Source: Ceraceosorus guamensis
Taxonomy: Eukaryota; Basidiomycota; Exobasidiomycetes; Ceraceosorales; Ceraceosoraceae
Assembly: GCF_003144195.1 (NCBI RefSeq)
Contig: NW_020289998.1
Span: forward strand, 190,459-254,458
Direction of reading: 5' to 3'
DNA length: 64,000 nucleotides
Positions 36,820 to 48,429 of this stretch are shown here, one piece after another. Both the position numbers and the translations under genes were made by a program. Positions within the stretch are counted from its first letter, which is position 1. Every line of letters starts with the position of its first letter. The notes below the pieces were generated by a model. That model was given only the letters and a program-made list of their open reading frames with translations. It searched no databases and was not told the DNA's origin.

Positions 36820-38391
36820 ATGAGCGACGTAGTGTCCAAAGTCCAGCAAGCGTGGGCGATTCCCATCCCAGAAAGGAAAGATCCGCCTGCCCTGCTGCGC
36901 ACAGCTACCTTTGCCGTCTTCTTCAACGCTTCCATCATCCTCACCAACCTGACACAATTCATCGCCAGCCCGCTATACATTCTTCCCATCACCAGACCGC
37001 TGTACGAGAGCGCCATCGCGTACACCAAGCTCGGTTTTGGTAGGCTCATCGTTGCCATTTCGCAACTATTCGGACCGACTAGACTGGTGATCACTTATCA
37101 GAGAGAGGATGGAAGCGTGGGAGATGCGAATGAGATTCTGAGGAGAGATAAGAAGGGGGCGTTTCAGGGCTTGCAGCTGCCAAGCAAGAGCGTGTGGATG
37201 TCAAATCACCAGGTCTACACGGATTGGCTGTACCTTTGGGTGAGTTGACAAGGGTGACTTTGCGCTCGATGTAAAGACATGCTCGGCGTTGCTCACCCTC
37301 TCTCATCCTCGCGCTGCATGCGACAGAATGTGGCATACTTTGCTGACCTCGCTGACAGCATCATCATCATCCTCAAAGATTCACTCAAATGGATTCCCTT
37401 TGTCGGCTGGGTGAGTTGGCGCGCACACGGGGGGCCGGACACTGTGCATCGACATCGCCATCCTCTCACGCTTGGCTTTCACCTTGCTGCCACGCGCCAC
37501 AGGGAATGATCTTCTTCCGCTTCATCTTTCTCTCGAGATCGTGGAGCAAAGATCAGGCGACGCTGGGCAGGCATCTGCGTTTCATGTCCAGCGGCGCCAA
37601 CACCAAGCGATCGACGGCGTCCAAGCTGCTGCTGCTCATCTTTCCAGAGGGAACGCTGGTGTCAAAGTTGACCAGACCGACATCCAGAGCATTTGCGGAG
37701 AAGCAGCGCTTTGCCGATTGTCGCAATTTGCTGTTGCCAAGAAGCACAGGCATCTTGTTTTGCTTGCGCGAGCTGCTCGCACAAACGCCCGACCTGAAGC
37801 TGGTAGACTTTACCATTGGCTATCCCGGCATCCCGCCAGCCGGCTATGGTCAATCTTACTACACTTTGAGTGAGTATAGCGCCGCAGCTGCTGGCTGCGC
37901 GCTGCTGAGGCTCTGACCTTCTTTCTGCTTTCCAACCAGGATCCATCTTCATGCAAGGTGTCTCACCGCCGTACGTCCACCTTCATTTGCGCGTCTCGGA
38001 TGCTCAGAGCGTGCCACTCGGAGTCGTCACACCGATCAAAAACTCTTCGGGCGAAATGACAGGAGTGCAGGATGCGACGGACGAGGAAAAGGCTGCATTC
38101 GATGTGTGGTTGCGGGAGGACCGCTGGAGGAAGAAGGATGATCTGATGGACAGGTTCTACAGAGATGGAGACTTTGTTGGAGGAAGGCACAAGCGAGAGA
38201 GGCAGCAAGCTACTGGTGTTGACAATTCGGCCGGCAAAGAAATCTACGTTGCCAAGGACAGCAGCTACGTGGAGATCCCTGTGCACCTCCGAGGATTGCG
38301 GGAGATTGGAGACTTGTTCTGCTGGTTCACGCCCGTCTTTGCAAGCTTTGCCTCCTGGCATGCCTATCAGTACCTTGCGCGACGGTCGTGA
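36820..38391 (+). CDS. Lysophospholipid acyltransferase (PlsC/LCLAT1-like)
   Basis: A membrane enzyme transferring an acyl chain from acyl-CoA to a lysophospholipid, likely in the ER, in phospholipid synthesis or remodelling. Exons are 36820-37239, 37327-37410, 37503-37869 and 37940-38391, giving 440 residues. The catalytic NHx4D motif is intact in SNHQVYTDWLYLW (Asn129, His130, Asp135) and interrupted by the first intron two residues after LYL. The glycerol-phosphate site FPEGT is at about 215-219. Hydrophobic segments are TATFAVFFNASIILTNLTQF with FIASPLYILP near the start, and DLFCWFTPVFASFASWHAY near the end. The layout (NHx4D, WIPFVGW, GMIFFRFIFLSR, FPEGT) matches the LCLAT1/CST26-like branch rather than the short AGPAT branch. 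Start ATG 36820 (MSDVVSKVQQAW) is preferred over upstream non-ATG codons in frame. Confidence 0.93.
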
Positions 38392-38569
38392 TGCTATGAC
38401 GGTCGCCTCTGTGCTGTACATGTGTATTTATGCCCCCTCTTTGAGCACAGCCATCAGCTAGCTGTACCACATTGCAATGTGAATGACATGTCCGCTGCAG
38501 GTGTCCACAGATCAGATCTTCGGCCCTGCATGCTGACTTTCCCATGACGGGACTGGGCATGGCCGGGTC

Positions 38570-38586
38570 ATTCGTGAATCACGAAT
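38570..38586. repeat. Best copy of the dispersed TCGTGA palindrome
   Basis: ATTCGTGA and TCACGAAT flank a single central base, giving 8-bp perfect arms. It lies 180 bp beyond the acyltransferase stop codon. The same core occurs at 32734-32750 and, as half sites or degenerate copies, at more than a dozen other intergenic places in the window. Confidence 0.9.
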
Positions 38587-39875
38587 GCCCCACACGCACG
38601 CATGACGAGAAGCAACGCTTGGCGTTCATGCGCAGCGGCATGCTACGGTACGCGAAAGTCATCAACATCACGTATACGCGATGGAATGCATCTGTCCACT
38701 CCCGGCCGAGCTCTTGGGCAGGCACGGAGAGGGAGCAAGCAGATTGAGATTCGCCATTCGCCATTGATGAGAGGATCATCTCTGGCAAGGCTTTGAGGTA
38801 TGATTTGCAGGTCAAGCGCATGGTGAGCATCCCACATTTGATTGGTGACGTTGCTGTTGTTGTCGATGGTGGGACGAAAGTCAAGCCGTTGTCTCACTGA
38901 AGAACGGCAAGTGGTTGCGCTCCGCTCGGCTATCCTGCTGCTGGTATATAGCTGGACCGGTTTAGCTGTAGCTACAACAGTCACGAGTCTGAGTCATGAG
39001 TCACGAGTAGCGAAAGCTCGCTCGCTCGCGATCCACAGCAGTCGCGGCAGATTGGGCGGTGTGCAATTTGAATGCAGGATTATAAAGGCCCGCAGAAGCT
39101 CTCGGGGCACGCATTCACGATTCTGACTCAAGATGGTCAGGATCATAATTCAAGTGATTGCGAGCCTTTCGATATCCGGGAGGTTGAGGGCCGCGGCAAT
39201 CTTGAATCATTGCACGCTTGACTTTGCTCACGTCACATCATTTGATTCACATTCAAGATTCTCGCCCATATCGCAGAGCTACGTAGGTCAAAGACCTCAC
39301 ATCCTGATGCGAGAGCCCGAGGCCGAGGGCATGCTCGGCCGAGGGCGTCAAGAGAGCGTCGCGGCACTTCATCCACTCATATCTCACAGTACCTCAACCA
39401 TTTGACTGATTGACAGTAGTCCCACACGGCAGTCGGCGACCGCAAACACCGACGCTGCCGGGAGAGAATTGCCGGTGCTGATTGCTGATGATGATGAGAT
39501 CGTAGTCGAAAGGTAAAGACCGATGTCACTTGATTCGAATTTTGAATGACGTAGCGAGCTCTATGATAGACTAGAGCTCCTCGTCACGAGCTTTCAAGTC
39601 GTGCGAGGTGAATCAATTCGAGTCAATCGACACAAAGAGGCGGGCGGCCTGGCCCCGCGCGCGTGTGTGTTTTATCGAGATTCGAGATTGCGTGCAGGAA
39701 AGAGCTGATCATGGGATGGCAGGAGGGATCATCCAGCGCGTGGCTTCCAAAAGCCAGCGCCACAATCGTGAATCTTCGTCTCGCGGAGAGATTTGACATT
39801 CATTCCAAAGCAACAATCAGCAAGTTTGCTAAAGCTGGGTCACTCCGAACCTCATCTTGCATCAGCAGTCAAGCA

Positions 39876-39876
<1 letters not shown>

Positions 39877-39921
<45 letters not shown>
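39877..39921. repeat. (GCCA)11 tetranucleotide repeat with flanking hairpin
   Basis: Eleven GCCA units. The right edge reads AGCCAGAAGCTGGCT, so the last units pair with an adjacent CTGGCT and could form a short hairpin. Short plus-strand frames read through it as Gln-Pro-Ala-Ser repeats and are not considered genes. Confidence 0.92.
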
Positions 39922-41786
39922 AAGCTGGCTTTTGGTTTCAGCAACTGCGGGAAGAGTGCCGGAAAGCCACTCGCCCACTTACATCCCGTCGGAAGTGGGC
40001 GGAGTCGAGTGGCCCCTGACCATATAGCCGCGCATGTATATGATGTGCAGTCATCAGTCACGCGAGTGATCCCGCGGAGACATCCGCGGGTTGCTCCACA
40101 ACATCAGCAGCAGCAGCAGTTCACAGCAACGCTCCGACCTCGCGCGCGCGCATGCTCGCTCCGATATGATGGTGCTGCTGCTCCTGCTGCTGCTGAGCAC
40201 GCGCGCATTAGTTAGAGCAAGCAAATAAGGGAACGAACGCTTGATTGACCCCTTTGACTTGTAACCCTTTCAATGAAGAGAAACACCTCGCGCTGACGGG
40301 ACTTGACTGCGATCGACTCATGGTGCCGAGCACATCCAAAGTCATTCACAAAGTGATCCAGTCGGGCCGTTGCATGGTCAGGGGTCAACATCGCAAGCAA
40401 ACGTCCCGTCGAGAATCTTTCCGATGCTGGTATACCCGGTATACGCGCAGTGTGGTCGTTGATTGTACTGTAGACCGCTGCTGCTGCCTGGATTCAAATT
40501 TGTGCGCGCGCGCGGGCCGGGCGTCACACGGCTGCCGTGCATGCTGCATAAATTATAGCTTTGATTGCTTCGGAAAGGTGATCGAGCGGTGCGGGCGGGC
40601 GTTGGCAGCCGAGAAGCGCAGAGAAACATGTGTGAATACGGCAGAGCAGCAGTTGAACGAACCATCCGTGATCGGTGACTGGTCGAGTGATATATAGAGG
40701 CGGAACAGAACAAAGGCAATTATAAGAGGCAGCACAAGCGGCGGAGACCGCGCGTTCATGAGCCAAAAGTCTCGGAAGCAAGATTCCTTTTGACCCTGCC
40801 TGCCTGCATGCATGCATAGGCTGCGACAGGCGTCCGAGCAGTGTCCACTCAGCTTCTTGTATAGGATTCATGCCATCAAGCGAGCGCAGGGTTGCTGTTT
40901 GGTGCCTATAATGCAAGGCTGTGCGGGCGCTGTCAGCCGCGCGTGCACGCTCGATCGGCCTCGGCTGAATCTGAAAACCCATGCATTAGCTACATGGTGG
41001 GAAGCAGCAACTCTGATGATGATGAGTATGATCAGTCAGACATGGGCGTGAAATCGCGCGTCGGTTACGCTTTTCCGACTTTTGTCAGTGTCAGGCGCTG
41101 GCGCTTGCTGCTTGCTGCTTGGTCCAGCATAGATGATGCGCGTATGATCGTATGCAAGCCATGTGATGTGGGCGCTTGATTCTTGATTCTTGGTTGGATC
41201 AGGCCACACGCAAGCGACAAGCTAGCTGCCCACATGCATCAGCTGCTGACGGCTAAGCAGTCAGAGTCATCATCATGCAACATCGACATCGGATCGGCTG
41301 ACCTCGCAACAAGCGTTCGTTCTCACTTCAAGCCCCTCATATACCGGCATGGGCCATCACCGGCAATCCTCCTGGACCTTCGCTTCTTCCGCACAGTGCG
41401 CCTGACAGCAACCACACCACGTCTTCGTTTTTCCCGCTCAGCACACTCCGTGCTCTCGAATACCCAGCATCATTTTGTCTCACTCTTCTTTCCCCTCTGC
41501 GAGTCTCATCTGCTGCTCCTACACGGATAGCTCGCAAGGGCTTGCAAACCTGCCTCCTGGATCAACGTCGAGCGCGCTGCACTTCGCTTCGCTTCTCGAG
41601 TATCGTCTAATGCAACCGCTTTCCACCGATTCTCGAGGCACCCGGCACGCAGCGCAAGCCTCCGTAGAGTAAGCTAGCTGCTCGTGCCACCAGTACACCG
41701 GACACCGCTCGCTGCGCATCGGAGATAAGCGAGCACGGAGAGCATTTTCTTCTTCGGCCAGGCTCACGTCACTGCAGGCGTTCGAG

Positions 41787-44288
41787 ATGTTGTCTTCGTT
41801 GAGCTACAGCAATTCTGCAAGCGCTGAGCATGGCGCGGTCAAGATGCCAAAGAGTTCACTGCACAGCCGTGCAGCTACGGACGGAGAAGCTCGATCGCCC
41901 TCGGCACGCAGCGCGAGTAGCGCGAATGGTGCGTTTTCTGCGCTCATGGCGAGCGAGCGGGAAGCAGCCTTGGCTACTCCAAGACCTCCCGACGCCAGCG
42001 CTACTCCTCGTCCCGGTCCTGTGCAAGCAGCAGAAGCAGCAGAGGCAGCAGTCCGGGCTCAAGCTGAAGCAGCAGCGAGTGGCAGATGGTTTGGCTGGGC
42101 GCGCAGGACCGGTCGGAACCAGGAGGGAAGCGAGGCGACGCTGGGAGGTCATCAGCGCAACGGAACAGTGCTGAGCGACGTCGAGGATGTGTACGAAGAG
42201 CCAGAAAGGCATGGCGGTGCGTCGGCTTACGCCAATGACAGCATCGGACGATCCAGCCTGGCCAGCACTGGCACTAGCGCCAGCGCCAGCTACAACGGCA
42301 GTGGCCCTGCCTTTGGCTTTGGTAGCGAGGCCAGGCGCGAGAAGAGGCGCAAAAAGTACGCCCCACCCGAAATGCTCATCTTGGTGAGTTTGAATAGAGG
42401 CCCCCCCCTTCCCCACAGCCCTATTTCTCCGAGTCATCACTCTCTCGCTTCCTTCAAGGGTCGAGGAAGGAAGACTGACGTCCTTCCTAATCGCAATCCA
42501 CAGGTGAGACCGCCGCCCAGCAAGCAGAGCAACCCATTGAACCTGCAAATCCAGCTGGTCACTCCCCTCACCCAGCCAGGATCAGGCTCGCGTGTTTCTG
42601 GTGAGCTGTCGCGGGAAGACTCTGTCATGTCTGGTGTCAGCAGCAATGGTCAGCCTGGCACTCCGTCGTCGAGTCACGGGGTGCGAAGGAGTGACTCGAT
42701 GTCATCGCAGCGCTCAGGCAGATCCGAGGTTTCCAGTGGCGGCGTGTCCACGTCATCTTCCACGGGAGCCAGTCGCCGTGTGACTCCGCTATACAATCTG
42801 TTCTTCCACTCTCTGCTTCCCACCACTGTCAGCGACGCAGGCAACGATCAAAAGATCGCCAAATTCGGCCGCAAGGGCGTCGAGATCGATGGGTTTGGAC
42901 AGCTAGAACCAAGGGAGCTGATTCCTGGAGTGAGCGACATGCGCAGAGGTAGCGGTCCTCTTAGCACACTGGGCAGCGACATCTCCCCTCCGCAAGGGAC
43001 AGGATCCGACGTAGGCATACTCGTGACAGACGAAGAGCCTCCAACAAGCTTCGAGTCCATGACGCCTGAGGCTCAAGCTCCACCCGAGACGGCTGGAGGC
43101 CGGCTTTTGAGCAAGTTCAAGCGCTTCAGTCTCCAAGGTCCTCGTCCTGGAAGCTCATCTGGATCAGCTGGCAATATGCCAACATCTGCTGGTCCGTTCG
43201 GTCGCTTCTCACTGGCCCTGAACAGCGGAGCCGCTTCGGCAACCAGCATCAAAGCTCGAGGGAGCATAGACGCCAGTGCCCCGAGCACCCTCGAATCCAG
43301 TCTAGCCGGCAGCATCACAACTGCCAGTGGCTCTGACATACCGCAGATGGTGCCTGCCTCCGGCCTCTCTAGCGAAGGTCGCCGCAAGACTGCTGGGTAC
43401 TATTGGACGATACGCAAACTCAACAGAAGCGCGCCAGGAGAGGTCATCAATGCCCAACCACGCGTTGACGCGGAAGGTCAGAATGCTGTCCTTGCAAGCG
43501 TGTGGAAGCGCTTCAATCTTGTCAACCGCCAGGCTGGGGAAGTTCAAGTTCTACACCCACCTATCGAGCAGATTCCTATCCGCTTTGAGTGGACCAAAGA
43601 TCCCAATGCTAGGAGAGCTTCGCGTTCAAGCAGGCGTTCGAGTCGCGTCATTGGTCACGGGCGCGCTGCTACGGACGCTGTTTCGCCGGCGCCGAGAGCG
43701 ATCGCAGCCAGACGTGGGAGCTTCGACATCGAAACCGCTGTCAGCGGAAACAGCGATCGAAGCGGGGGGCCGCAACCTCTATCCGAAAGGCTCGTCACTG
43801 CCAACGGAGCTGTGGCCCCTGCTGGCAGCAATCTTCAACCACCAAGCAACGCAGGCTCTAGGCCTGGCTCCATCCACAGCGCAAGAAGGTCGATGGAAAG
43901 CAGCGCTTTGGACGACACGACCAGCTCGCATGGGGATGCCGAGGAGGACGAGGGCTATGGATCGGACCCAGAAGACAGTGAGACTGCTTGGTCGTGCCAT
44001 CTCGTGCTAGGGCCAGAAACCCGCATTCCCATCGGTTCTTTGGCGCCTGCACCACATCACCCAAAGATCGTCGGCCAACTAGCCATTCCTTTCCCCTTGC
44101 CCGACCTCAGCGCTTCGGGCTTGTGCGCAGACGGTGCTGGCTTGTCTCGCGAAGAGCTCAAAGACATCGTCTGCACCACTTGCTTCTTCTTGACCATTCG
44201 TGAAGGATGGGGAGGCATTGGCAGTCGGAAGCGCAAGGGCGACAGCGGACTGAGAATGGCCGCTGCACAGCACATGCGTCCGATTTAG
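41787..44288 (+). CDS. Conserved fungal protein of unknown function, Ser-rich
   Basis: Predicted 793 residues from exons 41787-42383 and 42504-44288. I believe this is a family kept across Dikarya but cannot name it. Ordered blocks are PPEMLIL joined to VRPPPSKQSNPLNLQIQLVT at the splice, TPLYNLFFHSLLPTTVSDAG with KIAKFGRKGVEIDG, YYWTIRKLNR followed by WKRFNLVNR, and a C-terminal block AWSCHLVLGPETRIPIGSL with VGQLAIPFPLPDLS and FFLTIREGWGGIGSRKRKG. Between them are long Ser/Gly/Ala-rich, probably disordered stretches. No transmembrane segment or catalytic motif is seen. The intron is 120 nt, a multiple of three and free of stops, so retention would add 40 residues. A splice is preferred because family-like sequence continues exactly across it and both sites are consensus. 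A second in-frame Met (MPKSS) lies 19 codons in. Confidence 0.8.
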   Translation: MLSSLSYSNSASAEHGAVKMPKSSLHSRAATDGEARSPSARSASSANGAFSALMASEREAALATPRPPDASATPRPGPVQAAEAAEAAVRAQAEAAASGRWFGWARRTGRNQEGSEATLGGHQRNGTVLSDVEDVYEEPERHGGASAYANDSIGRSSLASTGTSASASYNGSGPAFGFGSEARREKRRKKYAPPEMLILVSLNRGPPLPHSPISPSHHSLASFKGRGRKTDVLPNRNPQVRPPPSKQSNPLNLQIQLVTPLTQPGSGSRVSGELSREDSVMSGVSSNGQPGTPSSSHGVRRSDSMSSQRSGRSEVSSGGVSTSSSTGASRRVTPLYNLFFHSLLPTTVSDAGNDQKIAKFGRKGVEIDGFGQLEPRELIPGVSDMRRGSGPLSTLGSDISPPQGTGSDVGILVTDEEPPTSFESMTPEAQAPPETAGGRLLSKFKRFSLQGPRPGSSSGSAGNMPTSAGPFGRFSLALNSGAASATSIKARGSIDASAPSTLESSLAGSITTASGSDIPQMVPASGLSSEGRRKTAGYYWTIRKLNRSAPGEVINAQPRVDAEGQNAVLASVWKRFNLVNRQAGEVQVLHPPIEQIPIRFEWTKDPNARRASRSSRRSSRVIGHGRAATDAVSPAPRAIAARRGSFDIETAVSGNSDRSGGPQPLSERLVTANGAVAPAGSNLQPPSNAGSRPGSIHSARRSMESSALDDTTSSHGDAEEDEGYGSDPEDSETAWSCHLVLGPETRIPIGSLAPAPHHPKIVGQLAIPFPLPDLSASGLCADGAGLSREELKDIVCTTCFFLTIREGWGGIGSRKRKGDSGLRMAAAQHMRPI

Positions 44289-44803
44289 ACTCTTTCACAG
44301 CGGTTTCTCGGCACTTGCAATCTTCCTTTCTCTTTTTTCGAAATCTCCCCTCGTCATTGAGCGATTCTCTTTTCTTTTTCCAATCCGCCTCCTCTTAGCA
44401 CGATCTAAGATTCTGGCCGCAATTCACTTTTCCTCTTGACATTCATGTTATGTAGCCTCTAGATATCTCACCTCTCCACCTTCTGCTCTTCAGAGCACAT
44501 TCACGGGAGTCGAGAAAATACCAAACACCGGCACCTTTCGCACACACGCAATGCATCGGTTGCCGCAATTCTGTACCCTTGCCCGAATGGCCACGAACGC
44601 GCCGAGCATGAGATTCAACTTCGATTGTTCCATTGACGAGATGTGCACCGTTGCTGATTAGCGATACATGGAGAAGACGGCGGACCGAGCGCATGCAAAA
44701 TGTGGATGTGTGTGTGTGTGTGCATAAAGCGGAAATTGTGCTGCGAAAATTAACATGCCAGGCCGTCTAGGTCAAGGTGAGAGACATGCAAATAGATAGT
44801 ACT
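44289..44803. other. Convergent 3' spacer
   Basis: About 0.5 kb between two converging stop codons. No gene or structured RNA recognised; a pyrimidine-rich patch follows the left gene, and a short GT run lies near 44708-44722. Confidence 0.5.
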
Positions 44804-46998
44804 TCAAGCCAGGAGTAGGAAGTATAGCGCCACGCTCGCGAACACTGAAGCACGCCATGCACGCCGGCCGTCAAGCGCAGGTAAGGCAGCGTTATCCTCG
44901 CTTAGACGAGTGTCGACCCCCATGGCGTTGCAAAAGGCGTTGCCAAACGCGTCCTGAGCAATGTATCGAGTGGGTCCTCCCCACCTGGAAAAGTCGCTCC
45001 CATCGCCACCATTTTCTCTCGCTCCTATTCCCTCTGCGCCCGAGTCTGCAAAAGCTCCATAAGACCTCTGTGCTGAAATGCCCCATTTGGGGCAGGACCA
45101 TTGTACCAGAGGAGCGGGACAGGAGCGGGATACAAAGTAGCAAGTGTAGATGCACGGCAAGAGCTCTCCGTACGTGCCCGGCGATAGCTCGTCATCGACG
45201 TACGTTTGACGGGACTCGTTGCGCCCATCTCGCCGGTTCACGACATACGGCAAGAGGTCCGTGTTCGCCGACATTGGCCCACCTGTGAGGACGGTGCTGT
45301 TCTGGGCAGCTGCGCTCTGCACGTTTGGATCATCCAGAGCATCCACGCATCTAGGCATCGCTACTGCGCAAAGCCAATCTTGGTATGCATCCAAGCAGTC
45401 TCCACAATCCTTCACTCCGCTGTAGGGCCCAAAGTAGGGATCGCCGCATGGAAAGGTGCCGAGTAGCTGAGTGAAGTTGGATAGGTTGGGAGATACCGTA
45501 CGATTGATGGTGGACAAGGCGTTATCGGTCGAGACCTCGGGGCCAATCGGAATCGAATACGCTACGTTTGGGCAGAATGGTACGTCATAAACTAGACGGC
45601 AGTTGTCGGCTGCTCGCAGCAAGCAAGGGTGGCCAAGATCAGACTCGTGTTGTGTACCACTTGCGACACGAGGTTGGTCGTACTCACCCGTTTTGGTTGC
45701 GAACTTGATAGCTGGCCACACAGTGACGTTGTTCAAAGTAGGATCTTGGGCAGACAGCCACACGGTGTAATTGGAAGCAGCTTCAAGTCCAGTGATGTCC
45801 CATTGTCGTCGCTGCTGGCCTGCCGACTTCTGGTCTCTCAGGATGCCCCTTTGAGTATTGCTGGCATTGAGCTGCACCATGCTCCCAGGACCGTTCCCTG
45901 CTGCCCACGCTCGAGCAGCCGTCTGAGCCGCACACAGGCTTGAGTTGAAATAAGGATCGATCGAGGCCGATCCGGTACTAGGCAGGATAGTGATGTCCAA
46001 GTTGGGCAAGGGAAGAGACATGTTCGACGAGGTCACGAGTGCTCTTGCTCGATCCGTGTCTGCAAGTGAGAGCCCGTGCGCAATGGCTAGGCTGAAGGGG
46101 GCTGCGTTGCCTGTGGGGTGCGGGAGCAGAGACAGGGCTCAGCGAATTGGTCTGCCTTCTGCCTGTACATAGCCAGCACATCTCCATCTTCTCCATCCCG
46201 AATTCATCACGAGAGTGCACAGTGCTGTGCCGAACAGGCCTCACAAGGCGCGCGCATACACTCACCATCATCCCCCAACTGCGCCAAGACGGTCCAATTG
46301 CCTTGCGCTACGTCCCTCGTGTCCTCTGGAGGCCAGAGGCTGACCCAGGCTCCCACATCGCCCGACTCCTGAGCGACCTCGATGGTGGCCGCGCCCCCCA
46401 AGATCCAAGACTGTGCTGCTCCAGAGTCAGGTCCAGGCTGAGTCGTCGCTGCATCCGTGGATATGAAGATCCTTGGCAAGGTCAGGCGCCGTGCTGAAGT
46501 TGCTGACTGACCCAGCGATCTGAGAAGATCCGAGTCTGACACATTGTACGGCGCAACACTGGGACCTCCGCAGAGCTGAAGCGAGAGGAACGATATTCGA
46601 TCTGGTAGCGGCGCGAGCTGAAAGGTCACACCTTTGTCAGAATCGATGGGCAAAGTGGAAATGACAGAGCTTCCGCTTGATAGAAGGTACGGCGTCGCGA
46701 TGGCGTCTACGACTGGAGTGGTGCGAGCGGGCGGGGGCGCCCCTGACGTGGTGGATGTAGCTGAGCTGCTGCTGCTTGGCGAGGACTGCGCTAAGCATGT
46801 TCCCAGACTGGCCAAGAGGATCACTGCGAGCACGAGTAAGCGCGGCAGGATTTGACTGTGCGACCCACATCGCCTTCGTCCTCGTGGTGGGCGTTGAGCG
46901 ACTAGCCCGATGATTCGTGCTGACTTTATTGAGCAAACGTGTGCCCTTGAAACTGCCGCAAAAGTTTCGCAAGGCCAAGCGCCTGGCGGGATGGTCAT
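44804..46998 (-). CDS. mid1: Mid1-type stretch-activated calcium channel regulatory subunit
   Basis: A secreted or plasma-membrane glycoprotein subunit of the high-affinity calcium uptake system (partner Cch1), used in responses to stress and mating. Exons are 46266-46998, 45688-46110 and 44804-45609, giving 653 residues. A hydrophobic stretch, LPRLLVLAVILLASLGTCLA, followed by a Ser/Thr-rich linker suggests a signal sequence, though about 45 residues precede it. The conserved C-terminal domain is clear: CRLVYDVPFCPNVAYSIP, then a Cys-rich region with FPCGDPYFGPYSGVKDCGDC, DWLCAVAMPRC and CIYTCYFVSRSCP. Many Asn-x-Ser/Thr sites are present. The extreme C-terminus (ASVALYFLLLA) is hydrophobic, compatible with a GPI-type signal. 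The frame is open for 126 codons upstream of ATG 46998, so the exact start is uncertain. Confidence 0.9.
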
Positions 46999-47658
46999 GC
47001 TTGCTTTCGTATGGCACAAACGCCGACCCGCTACTGTGGCCTCAGTCGAGCGTGAGCCGCAAGCTTTGGATGCCGAATCCACAGTCCGAAGTGCCATTCG
47101 ATGCTGGGACAGTTGACCAAGCAAGGGGCATAGAAGATGACTGGGTCTCAGACACCGAAATGGTCGCAGATTCCCGAGGATATGATGGTCGTCGCGGGCT
47201 TCACGATGGGCACGATTCAACCTTGCAAATAATGACGAGTGCGTGACTCGCTTGAATAGTCGGCGATCGAAAGTCGTGATTAACAAAACCTTGCACTTGA
47301 ACCTCCGCGATGGTCGAAAGTTCGAGTTCCTCGGCGCGTCAATTCTTGATTGACGGCATACTTGACTCGAAATCAAGAATTCACATTAGGGGGACTCGTC
47401 AACTCTGGTCGTGATTTGCATCTGCAAAATGATCTTTTAAATGGCAGATTTGAGCTGAGTGCCCCTGCATGCTTTTATAAATGCACAGCTTATTCTGCAT
47501 GTCAGTCAATAATATGGCAAATTAGAGTGATGCATGAGGCACGCAATCAGCACAAGCCAATTTGAATGTGAGGCGCGCGCGCCCGCGCTGCATGTCTCAC
47601 TGTAAAATCAACATCTTTTTTGGATACATGCTGCGAGGAAGCTGCATTTTCCAGACTT

Positions 47659-47682
47659 TTTGCTTTTATTTTTAAAAGCAAA
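47659..47682. repeat. 10-bp inverted repeat, 4-nt loop
   Basis: Arms TTTGCTTTTA and TAAAAGCAAA are perfect reverse complements separated by TTTT. Beyond the arms pairing resumes after a 2-nt bulge. It could form a hairpin in DNA or RNA. A similar palindrome lies 70 bp to the right. Confidence 0.9.
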
Positions 47683-47750
47683 GTCACACAGCTCAACTGC
47701 CTCATGCACCTTGCGCGCTCTTGCATGAGAAAAAGCAAAGCAAAAAATGC

Positions 47751-47772
47751 TTTTGCTTTTGCAAAAGCAAAA
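47751..47772. repeat. 22-bp perfect palindrome of TTTTGC/GCAAAA
   Basis: The 22-bp sequence equals its own reverse complement (left half TTTTGCTTTTG, right half CAAAAGCAAAA). It lies in the AT-rich island with related AAAGCAAA words at 47731-47742. It could be a dimeric protein-binding site, a transposon relic end or chance in low-complexity DNA. Confidence 0.92.
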
Positions 47773-48429
47773 TGATTTTGGAATTTTGGGAGAAAGTGAG
47801 CCCCCCTATTACCTTTTGGCTCATGTCGAGCGCGGCTTCTGGGTTCCATATACACAATTGCGCGCATGCGTGTCATGCAGCATCTGCATGCAGGCATCTA
47901 TACACACTCAAGACTGCATTCTTGACATTCGAGATTCAAAAACTCTTTGATAAGTTCGAAATCAAGATTTAAATGCAACCGACCCATTGATGACAGCTCG
48001 CGTCTGGAGTTATCACATCTAATACAAGCACCTGAATCCTCTCGAAATCGTTGCTCCGCGGGACGTCGCCAGGCAAGAAGAGGCTGTGCTGCCAACACGT
48101 CTGCAATAGGACCGGCGCCACCTCGGTCTGTTCCCCATAGCCAGCTAGGTCAGGTGACGATGGTGCTCGCAAATCCAATCACTTGAATGGCCACAAATAC
48201 ATCAGCGTTCCGGGCAAGGGAAACTTTCATCATTGTTCAGAGCGTCGTCCATGGGATGCTGGAGAAGGAGTGGCCATCGCGACATACTTCCAAAGGTGGA
48301 CGATTTGAGATGAAAAGCACCTCGATTGGGAGCATTTCTCGGTGATCCGACGCTGTTCTCGAGCGTGATACTGCGTTGTACCCGGTGTACATTGCGTGGA
48401 TAGATGTCAAGGGTATGTATTGCAAGGTG

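Larger units (their letters stand above)
38392..41786. other. Gene-poor region with microsatellite and TCGTGA motifs
   Basis: About 3.4 kb with no supportable gene; only scattered short frames occur. It holds the (GCCA)n repeat, near-palindromic TCGTGA copies (38570-38586 is the best in the window; others at 38981-39008, 39112-39123 and 39762-39773), a TGCATGCA box at 40805-40817, and CAG/CTG runs near 40106-40118 and 40172-40196. The right end should carry the promoter of the gene at 41787. Confidence 0.5.
46999..48429. other. AT-rich intergenic island
   Basis: About 1.4 kb between the Mid1 start and the DHHC gene end. The middle (about 47400-47990) is visibly more AT-rich than any neighbour and contains inverted repeats built from TTTTGC/GCAAAA. 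No gene is supportable; the 83-codon plus-strand frame at 47721 is a by-product of the Lys/Phe-rich composition. Confidence 0.6.

Noticed and set aside
39852-40061. Gln/Pro/Ala/Ser-repeat protein over the GCCA tract
   Set aside because: The repeat is open in several frames on both strands, which is a property of the microsatellite, not of a gene.
47721-47972. Small Lys/Phe-rich protein in the AT-rich island
   Set aside because: The frame runs through palindromic TTTTGC repeats and has no conserved sequence.
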